This document shows positions 22,133 to 34,370 of a DNA stretch of 64,000 bases, piece by piece. Under the pieces are notes generated by a model, which ran no database searches, was not told the origin of the DNA, and saw only the letters and a program-made list of their open reading frames with translations. Numbering within the stretch: position 1 is the stretch's first letter; each line of letters starts with the position of its first letter. The stretch comes from Fallopia convolvulus. Taxonomy: Eukaryota > Streptophyta > Magnoliopsida > Caryophyllales > Polygonaceae. The translations under genes and the position numbers were made by a program. The stretch lies in NCBI GenBank assembly GCA_964016875.1, contig OZ024727.1, positions 4,426,893-4,490,892 of the forward strand. Direction: 5' to 3'.

Positions 22133-23978
22133 ATGGGTAGTTCTGGAAATTGGCTAAAATTGTTCATACCTCACAGAAAATCAAACCCAAATGACCAAGT
22201 AAGCAAAACAACTTGAATCCACTGTGTTTCTCACGTTCTGTTTTCAATGGTTCAATTCTTAGTTTTAATTGCTTTCTTTTTTTGTGGGGTTTTAGGAAAG
22301 TGTGTTGGGTGGAAAGAGGAGCAAGAAATGGAAGCTATGGAGGAGCTCATCATCATCATGCTCATCATCTGATCAAGGTACACTATCAGTCAAGAGAGGA
22401 CAGGTGGCCGCTTCGGAGTCGTCGGATTCGCCAATGGTGGATCATGATGCATACACTGCTGCCATGGCTACTCTGGTCAGAGCTCCTCCAAAAGACTTCC
22501 TCATCATTCGGCAAGAATGGGCCGCTATTCGGATACAAACCGCTTTTCGGGCCCTTTTGGTAATTTCTTCAATCTTTTTTAATTAGGGTTTAAACTGCTC
22601 AATTCACACTGTAATTGATTAAAAGTTAAAACAAGTCTGGAAATTCATCTAGACTTCCAATTTCTGGTGAATTAATCATCTGGGTTTGAATTGGGTTAGG
22701 CAAGGCGTGCATTTAGGGCGTTGAAAGCGCTTGTAAGACTACAAGCCATTGTTAGAGGACGGCTAGTGAGAAAGCAAGCTGCAATGACACTCAAATGTAT
22801 GCAAGCACTTGTTAGAGCTCAAGCTCAAGTTAAGGCTCACCGTGTAAGAATGTCGTTAGAAGGCGAATCAGTCCACAAGAAACTTGAAATCCAATCTGAT
22901 CCTCCTGTCAAACAAGAAGAGGTAACACAACATCAATCAATCCAGGGAACAAACTGAATCTTTAAACAACTTTTCCTGCATTTGATGTTTTTTCTAATTT
23001 ACTCATAGAAGTGTTTGTTTGAGAAGCTTTCTGGTTTAGGGGAAATGGTGTGATAGTAAAGAGTGATTCTTTGAGTAATCATTTGTACAAGTAACTCATA
23101 TAACTATGGGAATTGTTCAGGGAAAATGGTGTGATAGCAGGGGAAGCAAGGAGGAAGTGAAAACAAAGTCACAAATGAGGCAAGAAGCAGCAATTAAGAA
23201 GGAGAGAGCAATGACTTACTTCATTTCTCAGCAGGTACAAAAAACCAATATTGAATCTAATACCAAACACAAGCTTTGAAACAATAGCATGTTTGTCATA
23301 ATACACATTATCTGAGTTTTTCTTATGTGGCTTCCATGGCAGCAATTAAGGGCAAGTCCAAACTTGAATCCAACAAAGAAAGAATCGTACTCCGGCCCAA
23401 TCAAGCCCAACAATAAACCCGAAAAGAGCAGCTCATGGAGCTGGTTAGACGGATTGACGGCTTCCAAGTCATCATCGGAAAGCAGACTAACCGAAGAACC
23501 GAACTCGAAAAAGAAAGCAAATGCTTCAATAACTACAAGCTCAAACTCGTTTGAATATGATTCAATACGAGCGACAACAACGAGAAACAACAACATGACC
23601 CGAAGGGTAACTGCAAGGCCACCATTACAAGGGGAAGCTTCATATTGCAGCAGCAGCTCACAACCGAGCTCATCAACCACTACCGCCTTTGAAGGAACAG
23701 AGGACAGTGCTAGTAGTTCTAGTGTCGGTTTAAGCAAACCGAGGTACATGAGTCTTACAGCATCAAATAGAGCTAAGCATAGGGAAGGAAACAGTAAAAG
23801 CCGGTTTAGAGAGATTCCTCGTCTGTCTCAGCATTATGTTAAGTCGGGTTTGAGGTTTAGTGGGGAAATGACTAGGAATAGTGTAGATTCTGCTCTTTGT
23901 TCAGTTTCAATCCATTCTGAGGATGTAAACCAGGCTAATTTGAGGTTGGATAGGTATGATAGGACTAGGTGTCGATGA
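22133..23978 (+). CDS. IQD protein (IQ67-domain, calmodulin-binding)
   Basis: Five exons, all with GT-AG junctions and phase 0: 22133..22198, 22296..22559, 22700..22921, 23121..23234 and 23343..23978, giving 433 residues. The IQ67 domain spans the end of exon 2 and exon 3: IRIQTAFRALL, ARRAFRALKALVRLQAIVRG and VRKQAAMTLKCMQALVRAQA, with three spaced IQ motifs and 1-5-10-type hydrophobic spacing. The intron inside the domain, between FRALL and ARRAF, is the position conserved in the family. The N terminus is basic and serine-rich. The C-terminal part carries KPRYMSLTASNRAKHR, the DUF4005-like block. Known family role: binding of calmodulin or CaM-like proteins and scaffolding at microtubules and the plasma membrane. 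The gene looks intact; the subgroup is not fixed. Confidence 0.95.
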
Positions 23979-26678
23979 AATTCTGCGAAATTGTGGTTTT
24001 TCAACCCATTTGGTGTTTTTGGAGAGTTTCAACAGCTTGTTATGTGAAAGAGTGATAACATAAAACCGATTAAACAATCATTCAGTGGCTTGATTTCTCA
24101 GCACAAATGAAGTGTTTTTGGTGCAAGAACTTGCTGTCTGCTGCAAGAAACATCAAGTTATGAAATTTGAAGTTTAGCTTATGAATTTTACTTGTTTTTA
24201 CTCAACAACATTATGTACAGATACCATTTCTGCGGTTTTGGACAATGAAATTGATCCAGTTACTATCACTTGTTATCTCAGATCATAAGATGATGAGTTT
24301 TGTTAGTAGAAAGTGCTTAATCTTAACCATACAACTTTCAAATCAATCAGCACAAGCAATAGTAATTGTCTTATCCACTTTGGCCACAGTTTCTACTAAC
24401 AAACCCCGGTGAATAATTTAACCCTAAAAAATTAGGGAATTTGACTTATTGATACATTAAAATTGAGGAAGATTAGGGATCGCAAACACTTTCTGTTGAA
24501 TTAATTTGGGTGATAAGGAAGATTAGGCAGAAAAATTCTGGAAAAAGAGAGTTAAATTTGAAGAAGAGTAGAAGACAAACCTGAGAGGTGTTGGTGGCTA
24601 TCGGAGACGATGGTAGAGAGGCCGCCGGAAAGATTTGGACTTTGGGATGTCTTTCACGCTTATAGGCGAGACATGGAAACGAGAACGATAGCCGCAAATT
24701 TACTAAAACAAGATTTAATGAAAATGATAGGTCCGACGAAAAAGTTTTTCCGCCATTGTCAAACGACCTACAACATTTTATTTAAAAAAATTAAATTGAA
24801 TTTTCTAATATTTATTAAAAAAAGTTAATAAAGTCGTTGTAATTTATCATTGTATAATATTTTTATTTTTTATAAGGAAAAAATTAGGAGAATTGCTTTA
24901 AAGATAGAAGTCGAATGTTATACAAACATTGAAACAAATGGGGTTTTTAAGATTTTGAAAAACAATTTGACAAGAAATGTGGTGGCGTGATATAAAAAAA
25001 ATATTATGATAGTTCACTAAAATGAATAAACCCTTCTAAAGGTGGGGTTTTAAATTAGAAGTCATTTAGAATAATTTTGGAGTTTAAATTCATTTATATT
25101 GATGTTTTACAAGATTTAATGTAGTTATTAATTTGAAATTCAACCAACTTAGCCCTAAATCATTATATTCTAAGTGTTGCAGGATTCTTTTATTGATTAA
25201 TAAAATCATTAAATTTGATGGAAATCAGTCAAATACTTGCATCTAGTAATACAAATAATGTTAGAAAGTTTGTTGGTTGGTATAATTTTGAATAAATTTT
25301 TGGTTAATTAAATTGAACTGGGGATAATTTTTGTGTTTGTGTAGTGAAATTATATTAGGTCAATGTTATTGTTGTTGTATTTAAATAAACTTATTTTATA
25401 ATAATAAAAATATCAAAACTTAAAATAGATAAAATCAAAGAAAATTAATTCTATTAGTCAATAAATATTAGTTGATGTGGATTTATCAATCAATATAAAT
25501 ATTTAAATTATTACAAACGAAAAACATGATGACCTAATACAGTAATACCTATACACACCCTATGTTTTTTACGTGTTGAAAACATATTTTTTGACTAAAT
25601 GGTACGTAAGTGACGGCTAACACTCCCTCACATGCTTGAAAACTATGTCATTTGAAAGTTCAAATTTGTAACCACTAGTCCACTACTAATATATGAAATA
25701 GAGTTAATTCATTCATTTTACCCTTATGTGGGTCGGTTTGAATCTACTAGAATGTTTCCCAAATAAGAATGATAAATCCTAAAAAAATAAGATTAATATT
25801 TATATATATTTCGAGGTATTAACTTGAAATAATTGTACAATTTCAAAAATGTACTGTATAATTAGTTCTATTATTTTGAAAGAGTGAGATCTATCCTAAT
25901 ACGTTATGATCGATTTAGAAACCATCTCTGTTAAAAGAATTGTGTCATATGAAATAACTTTAATAAATTAAATTAAAAAAATAGTTTTAATAAATATTTT
26001 AACAAGTATCTTAATAAATAAAATTACAAATTATTTTATAATTGCTAGACACCCTACCTTAATTATCTTTAATTTATAGTATTACATTATATTTATTTTT
26101 CTTTATGTTATCTTATATACCAATCTTTATATTAATGTTTTTCATATTTACAAACCTCATTCTATTTATTACGGAGTAAAAGATTAAAATTCTGATACAT
26201 AACCTTAATTAATAAATTCTTTAAAAATTATTTTAGTAAATATTTTAATCAATTATATTATGTTTTTTGATATCCTACCCTAACTATTATCTTTATATAA
26301 ACCATATATTTTATGTATATCAGTATCTCAACAAAAAATAAAAAAAAGAATTTAAAAAATTCAATTCAATTAAAATTAACATTTTAATAATTTCAATCAT
26401 AATTTGTGACAAATCTCACTAAATAATGAAAAAATATTTACAATCTTAAAAAATTAATTTTTATAATTTACATAATTTAATTACGATATTATATACGTGT
26501 ATTTTATATTTTACATTAATATCACAATACTTGTAATTTTCAATAAAATCATCCCGTGAGTATATTGGACTTCAACTAGTTATATAATTAGTTCTATTAT
26601 TTAGAAAGAGGGAGATTTTAAGAGTTTATTTGATTTGTTTTTGAGTTAAGGTGACAATTTTTATTTAGTTTTTGATAA
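23979..26678. other. IQD 3' UTR and AT-rich intergenic DNA
   Basis: 3' UTR probably ends near 24250. The rest is AT rich without a credible gene. The phrase ATAATTAGTTCTATTATTT occurs at about 25858 and 26584. Small open frames at 24473-24697 (minus) and 24610-24828 (plus) have no features. Confidence 0.45.
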
Positions 26679-27385
26679 ACACACCACACATCTATTAAAT
26701 CAAAGCCAAATTCAAGTCTTGAGCCAACAGCTCATACAACACACCCGGAAAAGAGAAATTCTGACAAGCAAAGAAAGGAGCAGAAGGGTGCCATTGAGCA
26801 AGCTAGTGGGCAACCTCATTAGCTCCTCTTCTAACATGACTAAACTTACAATAAATAAAAGAAGAAGCAATCTCTAAAATTAGAGCAATCAAAGTACCCA
26901 GAATAGCTCTAGACAGTTCCGATTTCTATAGTTTGATCACAATAGGAAGACAATCTGATTCCACTATAACGTGGGTGACGCCCGATTGCTTAGCCGCTTC
27001 TATGGCCCTGAGGATGGCTTCAGCTTCAGCAATTTCGACCCCTGAACCCGACTGAATTTTCTGAGAGCCTGCAAAGCACACATCTCCGTTAGACAGCCTG
27101 CAAATGAACCCACTACCACAACTTTCCTCATTGACAGCAGCATCACAATTCAGTTTAACCCAGCCAATACCAGGGAGACGCCACACAGCGCGCTGCTTTG
27201 ACATCAGTTGTCTTGGATGGTTCATCTGTTTAAATTGTTGAGTAAATCAGAATGAAGTGTCAAACTAGAGCCAATCACTTCTTCAGCAGTAGACTGAACC
27301 CCTTCAAAAAGCAACTTATTGCGTGCCCTTCAAATTCCATGGATCAAACAAGCCCAACGAACTATGTCATCTGAGTTACATACCT
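26679..27385 (-). pseudogene. LINE RNase H-domain tail, 5'-truncated
   Basis: Minus strand. The part 26926..27225 reads WVKLNCDAAVNE, AEAEAILRAIEAAK and VIVESDCLPIVIKL, the RVT_3 (RNase H-like) fold with its first catalytic D, E and D. Upstream, DIVRWACLIHGI precedes a TGA where a W codon is expected and then RARNKLLFEG, which is LINE sequence. Downstream (26679-26925) further RNase H sequence (KFSHVRRGANEVAH) is present after a stop, and an A-rich end follows near 26650. It is a dead 3' portion of an L1-type LINE. Confidence 0.85.
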
Positions 27386-28335
27386 CGTTGGGCTTGTTTG
27401 AGGTATAAAGGAAGTGTTATGATATAACATAATTTAAAACAATTATTTTAATAATTATAAAAATAAATTAGTTTAAATTCATAACTGAAAAACTCAAAAT
27501 TTAGTAACTAAACAATATATAACGTACTTTTGTAAATGTATGTCATGTAATTAACGCACATTATTGTCGATCATTACCATTTTCGCAGTAATTGTCAAAG
27601 ACGTACTAGGGAACATTAATTTTTTCTTAAAGTGACAGAGACTTGACTTGGACAAAGCATTAGGAGTAGGGTTCTAATGTCAAAACCTTACCCTTTTTGA
27701 ACCATGAAATTATATGGTTAAGTCTTAACAACAATTAATCAATTTAATCAGATCGTAACCTAACCATAACAATTTCTTCTCCCTTATTAAATTGAAGCAC
27801 AAGCTTGTTAGCAAAGACACGGTTCCTTTAAGTCGGTTTAAGTAACAGTTTACCTAATTTTCAGTAAATTTGAAAGTCACTTTAGCAAGTGTTCATTTAT
27901 GTTCATTGAACAAGCTGGTTAACATGAACACTATTTCTTCATGCATGCGTATGCATAATGCATGTATGAAACTGACTAGTGACTGTGATAACAAATTATA
28001 TTGATGGAGGAGTTATACTTAATACTTGCGAGTATGTCAAATTAGATCATATATGCTTTTAATTTTATATGTTAGTAATACTTCCCGGCCATGACCTATT
28101 TAACAAGAAAGTCTAAACCCAACTTTAGATCAGAGACGAAATTAACTTTATGCTACGTTATCAATTGTGATCAAAAGATTTGTTTCGTACCATGGCTTAA
28201 TCAGATATAGTTAATATTAAAGTCGTTTAAAACTCATTTCACCATATGCCTATATAATAGTGTTAATATATAAATGAATTGATTATATAACTGTTTTGGT
28301 CCAAAAAAATTTCTTTTGCTATTACAAGTGAAACA
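27386..28335. other. Intergenic, no feature recognised
   Basis: AT-rich; contains ATGCATGCGTATGCATAATGCATG near 27952, a local purine-pyrimidine alternation. No gene seen. Confidence 0.4.
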
Positions 28336-28917
28336 TTAGACTACCCGTACATTATAAGGCCAACCTAAATCATTACAACGGATGATTTTTAGAAAATCAA
28401 AGACAATAGGACGCTGACTAACATTCAGGCCTAGGTGGAAATGAGTAAAAGAAATATTAAGACGATCCTCTTGAAGTCTCTGAATCGCTTCTTGAAGTAG
28501 CGAGATCGGGACTTGTCTTTTTGCTAAAAAGTCATCAGCACGATTACATTCCCTGTAGACATGCAGAATAGAAGAAGACAAAGAATTAATATCATGAATT
28601 ATTGCTTCAATTTCCTAAGGAACTTTTCAAACTCTTTTAATTGCGTTAATAATAGAAAGATTATCACCATCAATAATGACTTTAGAGACATTAGAAGAAA
28701 TAATAAACTGAACACCAAATAGAAGAGCCAAAGCTTCAGCGTTTAAAATGGTAATTGGGGGCAATTTTTCCCTATTAAACCCAACAATTTTACTATTGTG
28801 ATCATGAACAATGAGGCTCGCAATAGTATTAGAAGTTGAGTTAAGTTGTTTTGAAGCATCAAAGTTTAGTTTGATTTTACTAGATTCTTTTTTGCTTTTA
28901 TTTGATTCCGGCGACAA
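28336..28917 (-). pseudogene. RNase H-like (RVT_3) fragment
   Basis: Minus-strand frame with IKLNFDASKQLNS, NAEALALLFGVQFI and VIIDGDNLSIINAIKRV, followed by a TGA (tryptophan expected) and a second stop near 28616, then HVYRECNRADDFLAKRQV. This is the RVT_3 domain of a LINE or a derived host RNase H-like protein, about 190 residues. Stops make it a pseudogene. It is not closely similar to the tails at 26.9 kb or 47.2 kb. Confidence 0.75.
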
Positions 28918-28984
28918 TTAATGTGAACACATGTGGATTCAAGATTGTTGAGGGGTGGATTCTGAACAAATTAATAATTTTGTT

Positions 28985-29146
28985 AGGCATAAAAATTCGT
29001 TTTTATGCCATAATGAATGCTACTCTTGATTCGCCTTTTGATCTTCCGTTCCAAACTTCTTCTTCAACCTAGAACCTGTAAAACAATGGACACAGGGGCT
29101 GGGGTCCTCCTAATCCACCTCCGATGCCTAAGTCACAAGAGCCTTG
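28985..29146 (-). repeat. Fragment of a Tat-like gypsy LTR end
   Basis: The reverse complement of about 29040..29146 matches 59617..59735 closely, including GACTTAGGCATCGGAGGTGG and GGTTCTAGGTTGAAGAA. At 59.6 kb this block lies just inside an LTR end before a primer site; here it is isolated, next to the copia gag. Confidence 0.7.
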
Positions 29147-29968
29147 AAACTTCTTATTGAAAGGGAACTAAATGAGTGTAGAGCCTTGGAACTTCAGTGT
29201 GAGAAACAGAAAAATGCTCATCTAGAAGAAAAAATACGTGTTCTAGAGAGTGGAGTGAGTGGAAAAAGGGAATACAACACTGGGAATAATGGGCACAAAA
29301 TCTACGTCCAAATTGCCAAGGGAAATGGGTCAAGGGTTTACAACAAAAGAATCCATGATTAGAAACATAATTAAAAAACTCCATCCCAAATACTACCTAG
29401 AAGAGTACTATAAGACATGTTGGCACTGTGGTGCACATGGGCACTACAAAGAATGATGTCCAAAAAGAGAGTCTCAAGCTCAAAAGAGTAACGGAGAGTG
29501 GAACAAGCAAGACCACAACATAAACAAAAATACTAGAAAATAGATGGGTTCCGCACCTAGGAACCGTCCTAAGAACTCTCTTGATATTAACATTGTTGAG
29601 TATCATTTTTTTTTGAAATTGTGTTTCCTTGTAAGGAACCAGACAAGAGACATCTTACCTGGTTCATCAAAAACTAATATCCTTTGTAGCTGGTAGTGAG
29701 GGGGAACTGCACGTGGGTCATAGATAGTGGATGCTCAAATCAAATGATTGAGAACAAAGACCATCTCACCTCACTCCACACACAAGTCGAAAGAGGACAT
29801 ATCTCCTTTGGTAACAAGAATAAAGGGGAAATAATAGGAACTAGCAAAATAATGCTGAACAAGTCAACAAAAATAAGCAATGTCAATCTAGTCAAAGACT
29901 TAGGATACAATCTATTCAATGTGTCTCAAACATATGACCAAGGGAACAACGTGGTCACATTTGGTTCA
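29147..29968 (+). pseudogene. copia gag and protease fragment, first part
   Basis: A charged helix (LQCEKQKNAHLEEKIRVLE), then after a frame change a zinc knuckle CWHCGAHGHYKE-stop-C, broken by TGA at 29455-29457, then the copia protease TWVIDSGCSNQMIENK and LVKDLGYNLFNVSQ. Several stops and shifts are present. The protein sequence stops exactly where the Athila-like LTR begins (29969) and resumes at 36336 with copia pre-integrase sequence. The gag and protease wording resembles the SIRE/Maximus group; this is a tentative assignment. Confidence 0.8.
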
Positions 29969-30954
29969 TGTTGACGGGTGTTTTCTTGACTAACTGGACA
30001 ACAAATAAATTTATAAGTCAAGACCCCGCTGAGTATAGCGAAGTCAGGATCGTTTCACGGGAGGCACTGTTGTTTGTCTACCAACTACTAAAAAATGAAA
30101 CAAAGCAAAACAGAACAAAACACCTACGACCAACCTCGTTAACGACTTTGTCAGGGTCGTTAACGAACCTGGATACTCTACGAATGCAGATTAACGACTA
30201 AAAACTCAAGTTCGGCACCGAGGCAACGAATATGAATAACGAGTATACCGAAAACAAACTCAATTAAGAATAAAAACCTAGGACAAGGGTTACCACAACA
30301 CAGTCATGCATATAAACTCGTAAGAAGATAAAGATCATGCCTTTAAAAAGATAAATTCATCAACTTTCGCTGATTAGCAAGCAAATCAATTAATTCTCAT
30401 AAATCAATTCACTCAATCACTTGTTTCGGATCCAAAGCTCGAAAATTTCGTTATCGAACAATATCAACATTCAAGTTAATAACTTTATCTCTCGATCAAG
30501 TTAAGAACTCAAATTACTTCGACTATCGTCTAGGCATAAACACAACAAGCAATCTAAAATAGATAAAAGGCATTCAACACATCAACTTACTCATCAAACA
30601 TGCATAACTATGCCGGGTTTCAACCCCGACCCTAGATAGGAAAACTACTCACTACTCATAGTAATAAAGCAAACAACTTCGATAAAAGAAAACATTGAAA
30701 ACAGAACAACCTTACTTGTAATTACACGGAAAAATATCGTCTTACAATATCCCGAAGAAACCGAAAACAAACAAGACAATAACGAGCAGACGAACCGATT
30801 AACGACCCAAGCTTCTCTCTCAATCGACCTTGGCTCGATGATCTTCCCACTCGACTTCTCTCGTGTCGGCCCTCCTAGAGAAAATAAAATTCGTCTCTCT
30901 TCTAAACCCCCCTCTCCTAAGCTAGAAAAGAAGCACTAGTACAAAAAGGTCAAT

Positions 30955-31200
30955 TAATACCGGTTTTTTTATGAAGCAGATACCGGTTTTTCCTCCGTCG
31001 TTAATCTTACCGTAATAAAACATCGGATACCGGTTATTTAAAAACCGGTATTAAAGTTTGGTGGATACCGGTTTTTTAAGAAACCGGTATGAATATTTGG
31101 ATAACGGTTTTTTAAAAAACCGGTATGAATGTTGGTTTTTTTTTTAAAAAAAAAAATACAGAAGTAGCATACCGGTTCTTGTTAAAACCGGTATGCTATT
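30955..31200. repeat. Left subterminal ACCGGT repeats
   Basis: Units such as ATACCGGTTTTTTAAGAAAC and its reverse complement occur about ten times in both orientations. Confidence 0.85.
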
Positions 31201-31469
31201 GCAAAGGTTTTGAAAAAAAAATGGCCACTTGATCTCAAATGCATCCGAGACCAAGTTTATGCTCATTTTAAATAAATAAAAAATGGGCACTTGACAATAC
31301 TCCTATTTGAAACATCCCTGCTTATAATCATTCATCGAGTTATTTGTCTACAAAAGAGTAGTTGCATACTGTTCATATGACAAGCTAGCTTAACTTACAA
31401 TCATATAATACTTAGCCTTAGGAGGAGCAAAAAAGAATGAGGTTTCCAAAACAGCCATCCTTATGAAGA

Positions 31470-31646
31470 CTCAATACAGCTTCACAAAATCTCCAACTCT
31501 CTACATCCATTTCTTCCTGCACCAATCAATTACACAAAAGCCATAAAACTCAATACAGCTTCACAAAATCTCCAACTCTCTGCATCCATTTCTTCCTGCA
31601 CCAATCAATTACACAAAAGCCATAAAACTCAATACAGCTTCACAAA
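31470..31646. repeat. 79-bp tandem repeat
   Basis: Starts at 31470, 31549 and (partial) 31628 with CTCAATACAGCTTCACAAA. On the minus strand the unit contains the reading frame EEMDVESWRFCEAVLSLHK, possibly a captured exon; its gene is not recognised. Confidence 0.85.
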
Positions 31647-32030
31647 GTGGATTTATATGTTTCACCAAGAAACCATGATTGACCACAAAAACTGAAAAAC
31701 ATGTATTTTCCATATGGATACAAGCATATTAAATATAATGAGTATATGACCATCGTTTTTTATGGACCCTTTAAGGACAACTAAAAAGAAAAAGAAAACT
31801 AACCTGAAATTCTTTTCTTCAGAAACAGTAAGATAAGATCTAATTTACATGCATGAATGATGCTTCCAAAACCTTGAACAGTAAAACAACTGTAAATTCG
31901 GTAGCCCAATTGATACTATAGAGCATACAATGGCAAGGTGATTTTGAATTGAGAGTTTCGAGCCATGGTCATTTTAGCACTGAATGCAAAAAAAAAAATC
32001 TAAATGAATGAGGAAAAGATAGAAGAAAGA

Positions 32031-32060
<30 letters not shown>
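32031..32060. repeat. (ATT)n microsatellite
   Basis: Ten uninterrupted ATT units. Confidence 0.95.
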
Positions 32061-32062
<2 letters not shown>

Positions 32063-32238
32063 GACCAACTCAAAAGAGAAGCATCCAACATAAAAATTCT
32101 AGCAAAACCAGCAATAACATAGATCTTTAGGAGGTTGAGAACTAACATGTCAGGATAGTCAATAGAAACCATTTGAAATGACAATTTCAAGTAATATGCT
32201 ATCTAAATGAACTTTTAAATGAAGAAAAAAAATCCTAC

Positions 32239-32545
32239 CTTTTCAAAGGCACTTGCTGTTTCTTTTGAAGCTATTACAAGAATGCCTTGTATATGCCTGA
32301 GTTCAATTATAAGCCTCTCAATCTCCTGATCGATGCTTAACTACAAAAACAAAGTGCACAAAAATGTTGAGTTGAGGACATATATAGTTATATACAGAAA
32401 AATCAAAGAAGTACCCGTCCCTAAACCCATGACAATACCTCCTTTCTTGCCATAATCATAGGTCTTCATAAGATCCATTTTATATGAATTCACTGCTCTC
32501 TCCTCCCCAATAAATGCTTGGACTGTCCTCACATTTCCAATTACC
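32239..32545 (-). pseudogene. ABCB-type transporter exon fragment plus one unknown exon
   Basis: The minus strand at 32380..32543 encodes IGNVRTVQAFIGEERAVNSY and YGKKGGIVMGLGTGTS, the intracellular loop typical of plant ABCB (P-glycoprotein, MDR-like) transporters, just after an AG acceptor. The known family exports auxin and other substrates across the plasma membrane, using two membrane domains and two ATP-binding domains; none of the rest is here. A second exon-like piece (32239..32340, SIDQEIERLIIEL...) ends at a GT donor but is not ABCB-like. Both lie between CACTA subterminal repeats, so capture by the transposon is the simplest reading. Confidence 0.65.
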
Positions 32546-33519
32546 TAATTTTAGGATGAAATTCACTAATCAGCACATGAACTTTCAATCTCACACACAT
32601 AATAAGACAAGGTGCAAATTCAAATGCATCAAATCATCCACATCCGAAAAGAAAAGAATAAGTTTTAAGGGTAAAAAGTGGTAATTTGCTAGACTAGTTG
32701 TGCACTAGACCTTTAAGTAGAAACATGATCACCATCATCATCTGAGTCAAGAAGAAGCATGGCACCATGAAGGTGAACTGTGCCATCAATGAACTTATTG
32801 CATTCAAATAAACAAAAAAAGCTTAATTGGTTTGAACACATAAAGTAAGCTAACTATATATCAAAGCACATATACCTTCAAGTTTCTGCAAATAGGTTTT
32901 ACATATAGATGATTGAAGCACATTCATGACACAAGGACCAGAATTCATACATCTGTATATGGGATCAAGATAGTATGAATCTTGAAGCACATTCATTTGA
33001 AGAACATGTATTGGGAAACAGTAGGCATTGCTTGACTTTCTTTCAACTTTGGACAATTTTATGAATCATGGCTTCATCTAGAAGCTTGCATTTGACGATT
33101 CAGTAATCTTGTTAGCTCTACACGAGTCAAATCTTTTATACATAATATATTACAGCTTCAACTCTAATTTCCCCAATATTGTTGCTGAATTGAAAAACTC
33201 TAATATATTGTTGCTGAATCAAACACAATAACTATTCAAACCAAAGATCCTTGACCCGTGTGAGTCCCCATGGAACCCACTGAGTCAACTCGGCCCGACT
33301 CTGGCGAGTTGCGAAAACCCTAGCTTTGCCCGGATTGAAACTACACTCAACTTTTAGAGCTAATTGCAAAACTGAAAGCTCAATCCATGGATTAAGAGGT
33401 TGAATTAAACTTACAGAGATTTTAGCGCCACGAGAGGAGAGAAGGGGCGGATTTTAGGGGTCTGTTGTGGTGTTGTCCAATTCATCGTTCTGGGGCAAGC
33501 GTGCTGCCATTTGGGGCTT

Positions 33520-34032
33520 ATGGAAGACGCCATGGTGCTCCTCCAAACTGGAAAACACCTCGCCTCCGCCGCCTTCCGCCGCCAGAGCAACCACCAGTCC
33601 GAGGACAGCTTCTCCTCTCACATCCCCATCTCGGTGACCGAATGCGCCACGAACCAGCACCTCCAGCCGCCTCATGTGACCGAATCGGAGTCCATCAACA
33701 ACATGATCGCGCAGATCAAGCACCTGCTCCGCCGCCGCACCTCCGCCATCGCCGCGCTCGACGCCGACCTCTACCCCGAATCCATCCATCACTTCTCAAA
33801 GATCATCGACGGCCGCCGTCCCGCTCCCCAAGCCTTCCTCGCCGAGTGCTACCTCCAGCGCTCCGTCGCCTGTCGCGCCACCGGAAGAATCGCCGAGTCG
33901 ATCGCCGACGCGAACAAAACCCTAGCTCTCGAGCCGTCCTCCGTCGCCGCCTTAATCGCACGCGCTTCCCTATTCGAGCTCATCGGCTGCCTCACCGACT
34001 CTCGCCGGATGAAGGTTAGGGAAGATGAGTGA
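33520..34032 (+). pseudogene. TPR-protein first-exon fragment
   Basis: A GC-rich frame from ATG 33520 to a TGA at 34032, 170 residues. It contains ALDADLYPESIHHFSKIIDG, FLAECYLQRSVACRATGRIA and ESIADANKTLALEPSSVAAL, helix pairs of tetratricopeptide repeats like those of plant DnaJ/TPR proteins. It stops abruptly after two or three repeats (SRRMKVREDE), as expected if only the first exon was captured. Base composition differs sharply from the AT-rich surroundings. It could be translated as a short TPR protein, but the position inside a transposon argues for a captured fragment. Confidence 0.65.
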
Positions 34033-34179
34033 GTTGGTGACGGGACGGGCGGGCAGACGAGTGCGCTTATCGCGGGAGAAGACAACAGAGGCTGAGAGGC
34101 TTAGGGTTTATCGCAGGAGGAGTCGAAGGCAGTACTATTAAAAAGGTAATTTTAATTTACTTTTTTATGAAATAAAACT

Positions 34180-34370
34180 GCATTTATACCGGTTTTTTAT
34201 TTAACCGGTATCCGTGTTGATTTTTTATACCGGTATTTACAAAAAAACCGGTATGTCCAAATTGAAATTTACTTTTATATCGCAAATACTTAAAAACCGG
34301 TATAAAAGTTTTAAACGCATACCGGTTTTACAACCGGTATATTTTTTTGACCGATATTAACTTAAGTTTT
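34180..34370. repeat. Right subterminal ACCGGT repeats
   Basis: ATACCGGT and ACCGGTAT words in both orientations, matching 30955..31200. Confidence 0.8.

Noticed and set aside
24473..24828. Overlapping short frames on both strands downstream of the IQD gene
   Set aside because: No domain, no splice support; could be a decayed first exon but nothing confirms it.
33454..33792. Minus-strand frame opposite the TPR exon
   Set aside because: Mirror of a GC-rich exon; the plus strand has the TPR pattern.
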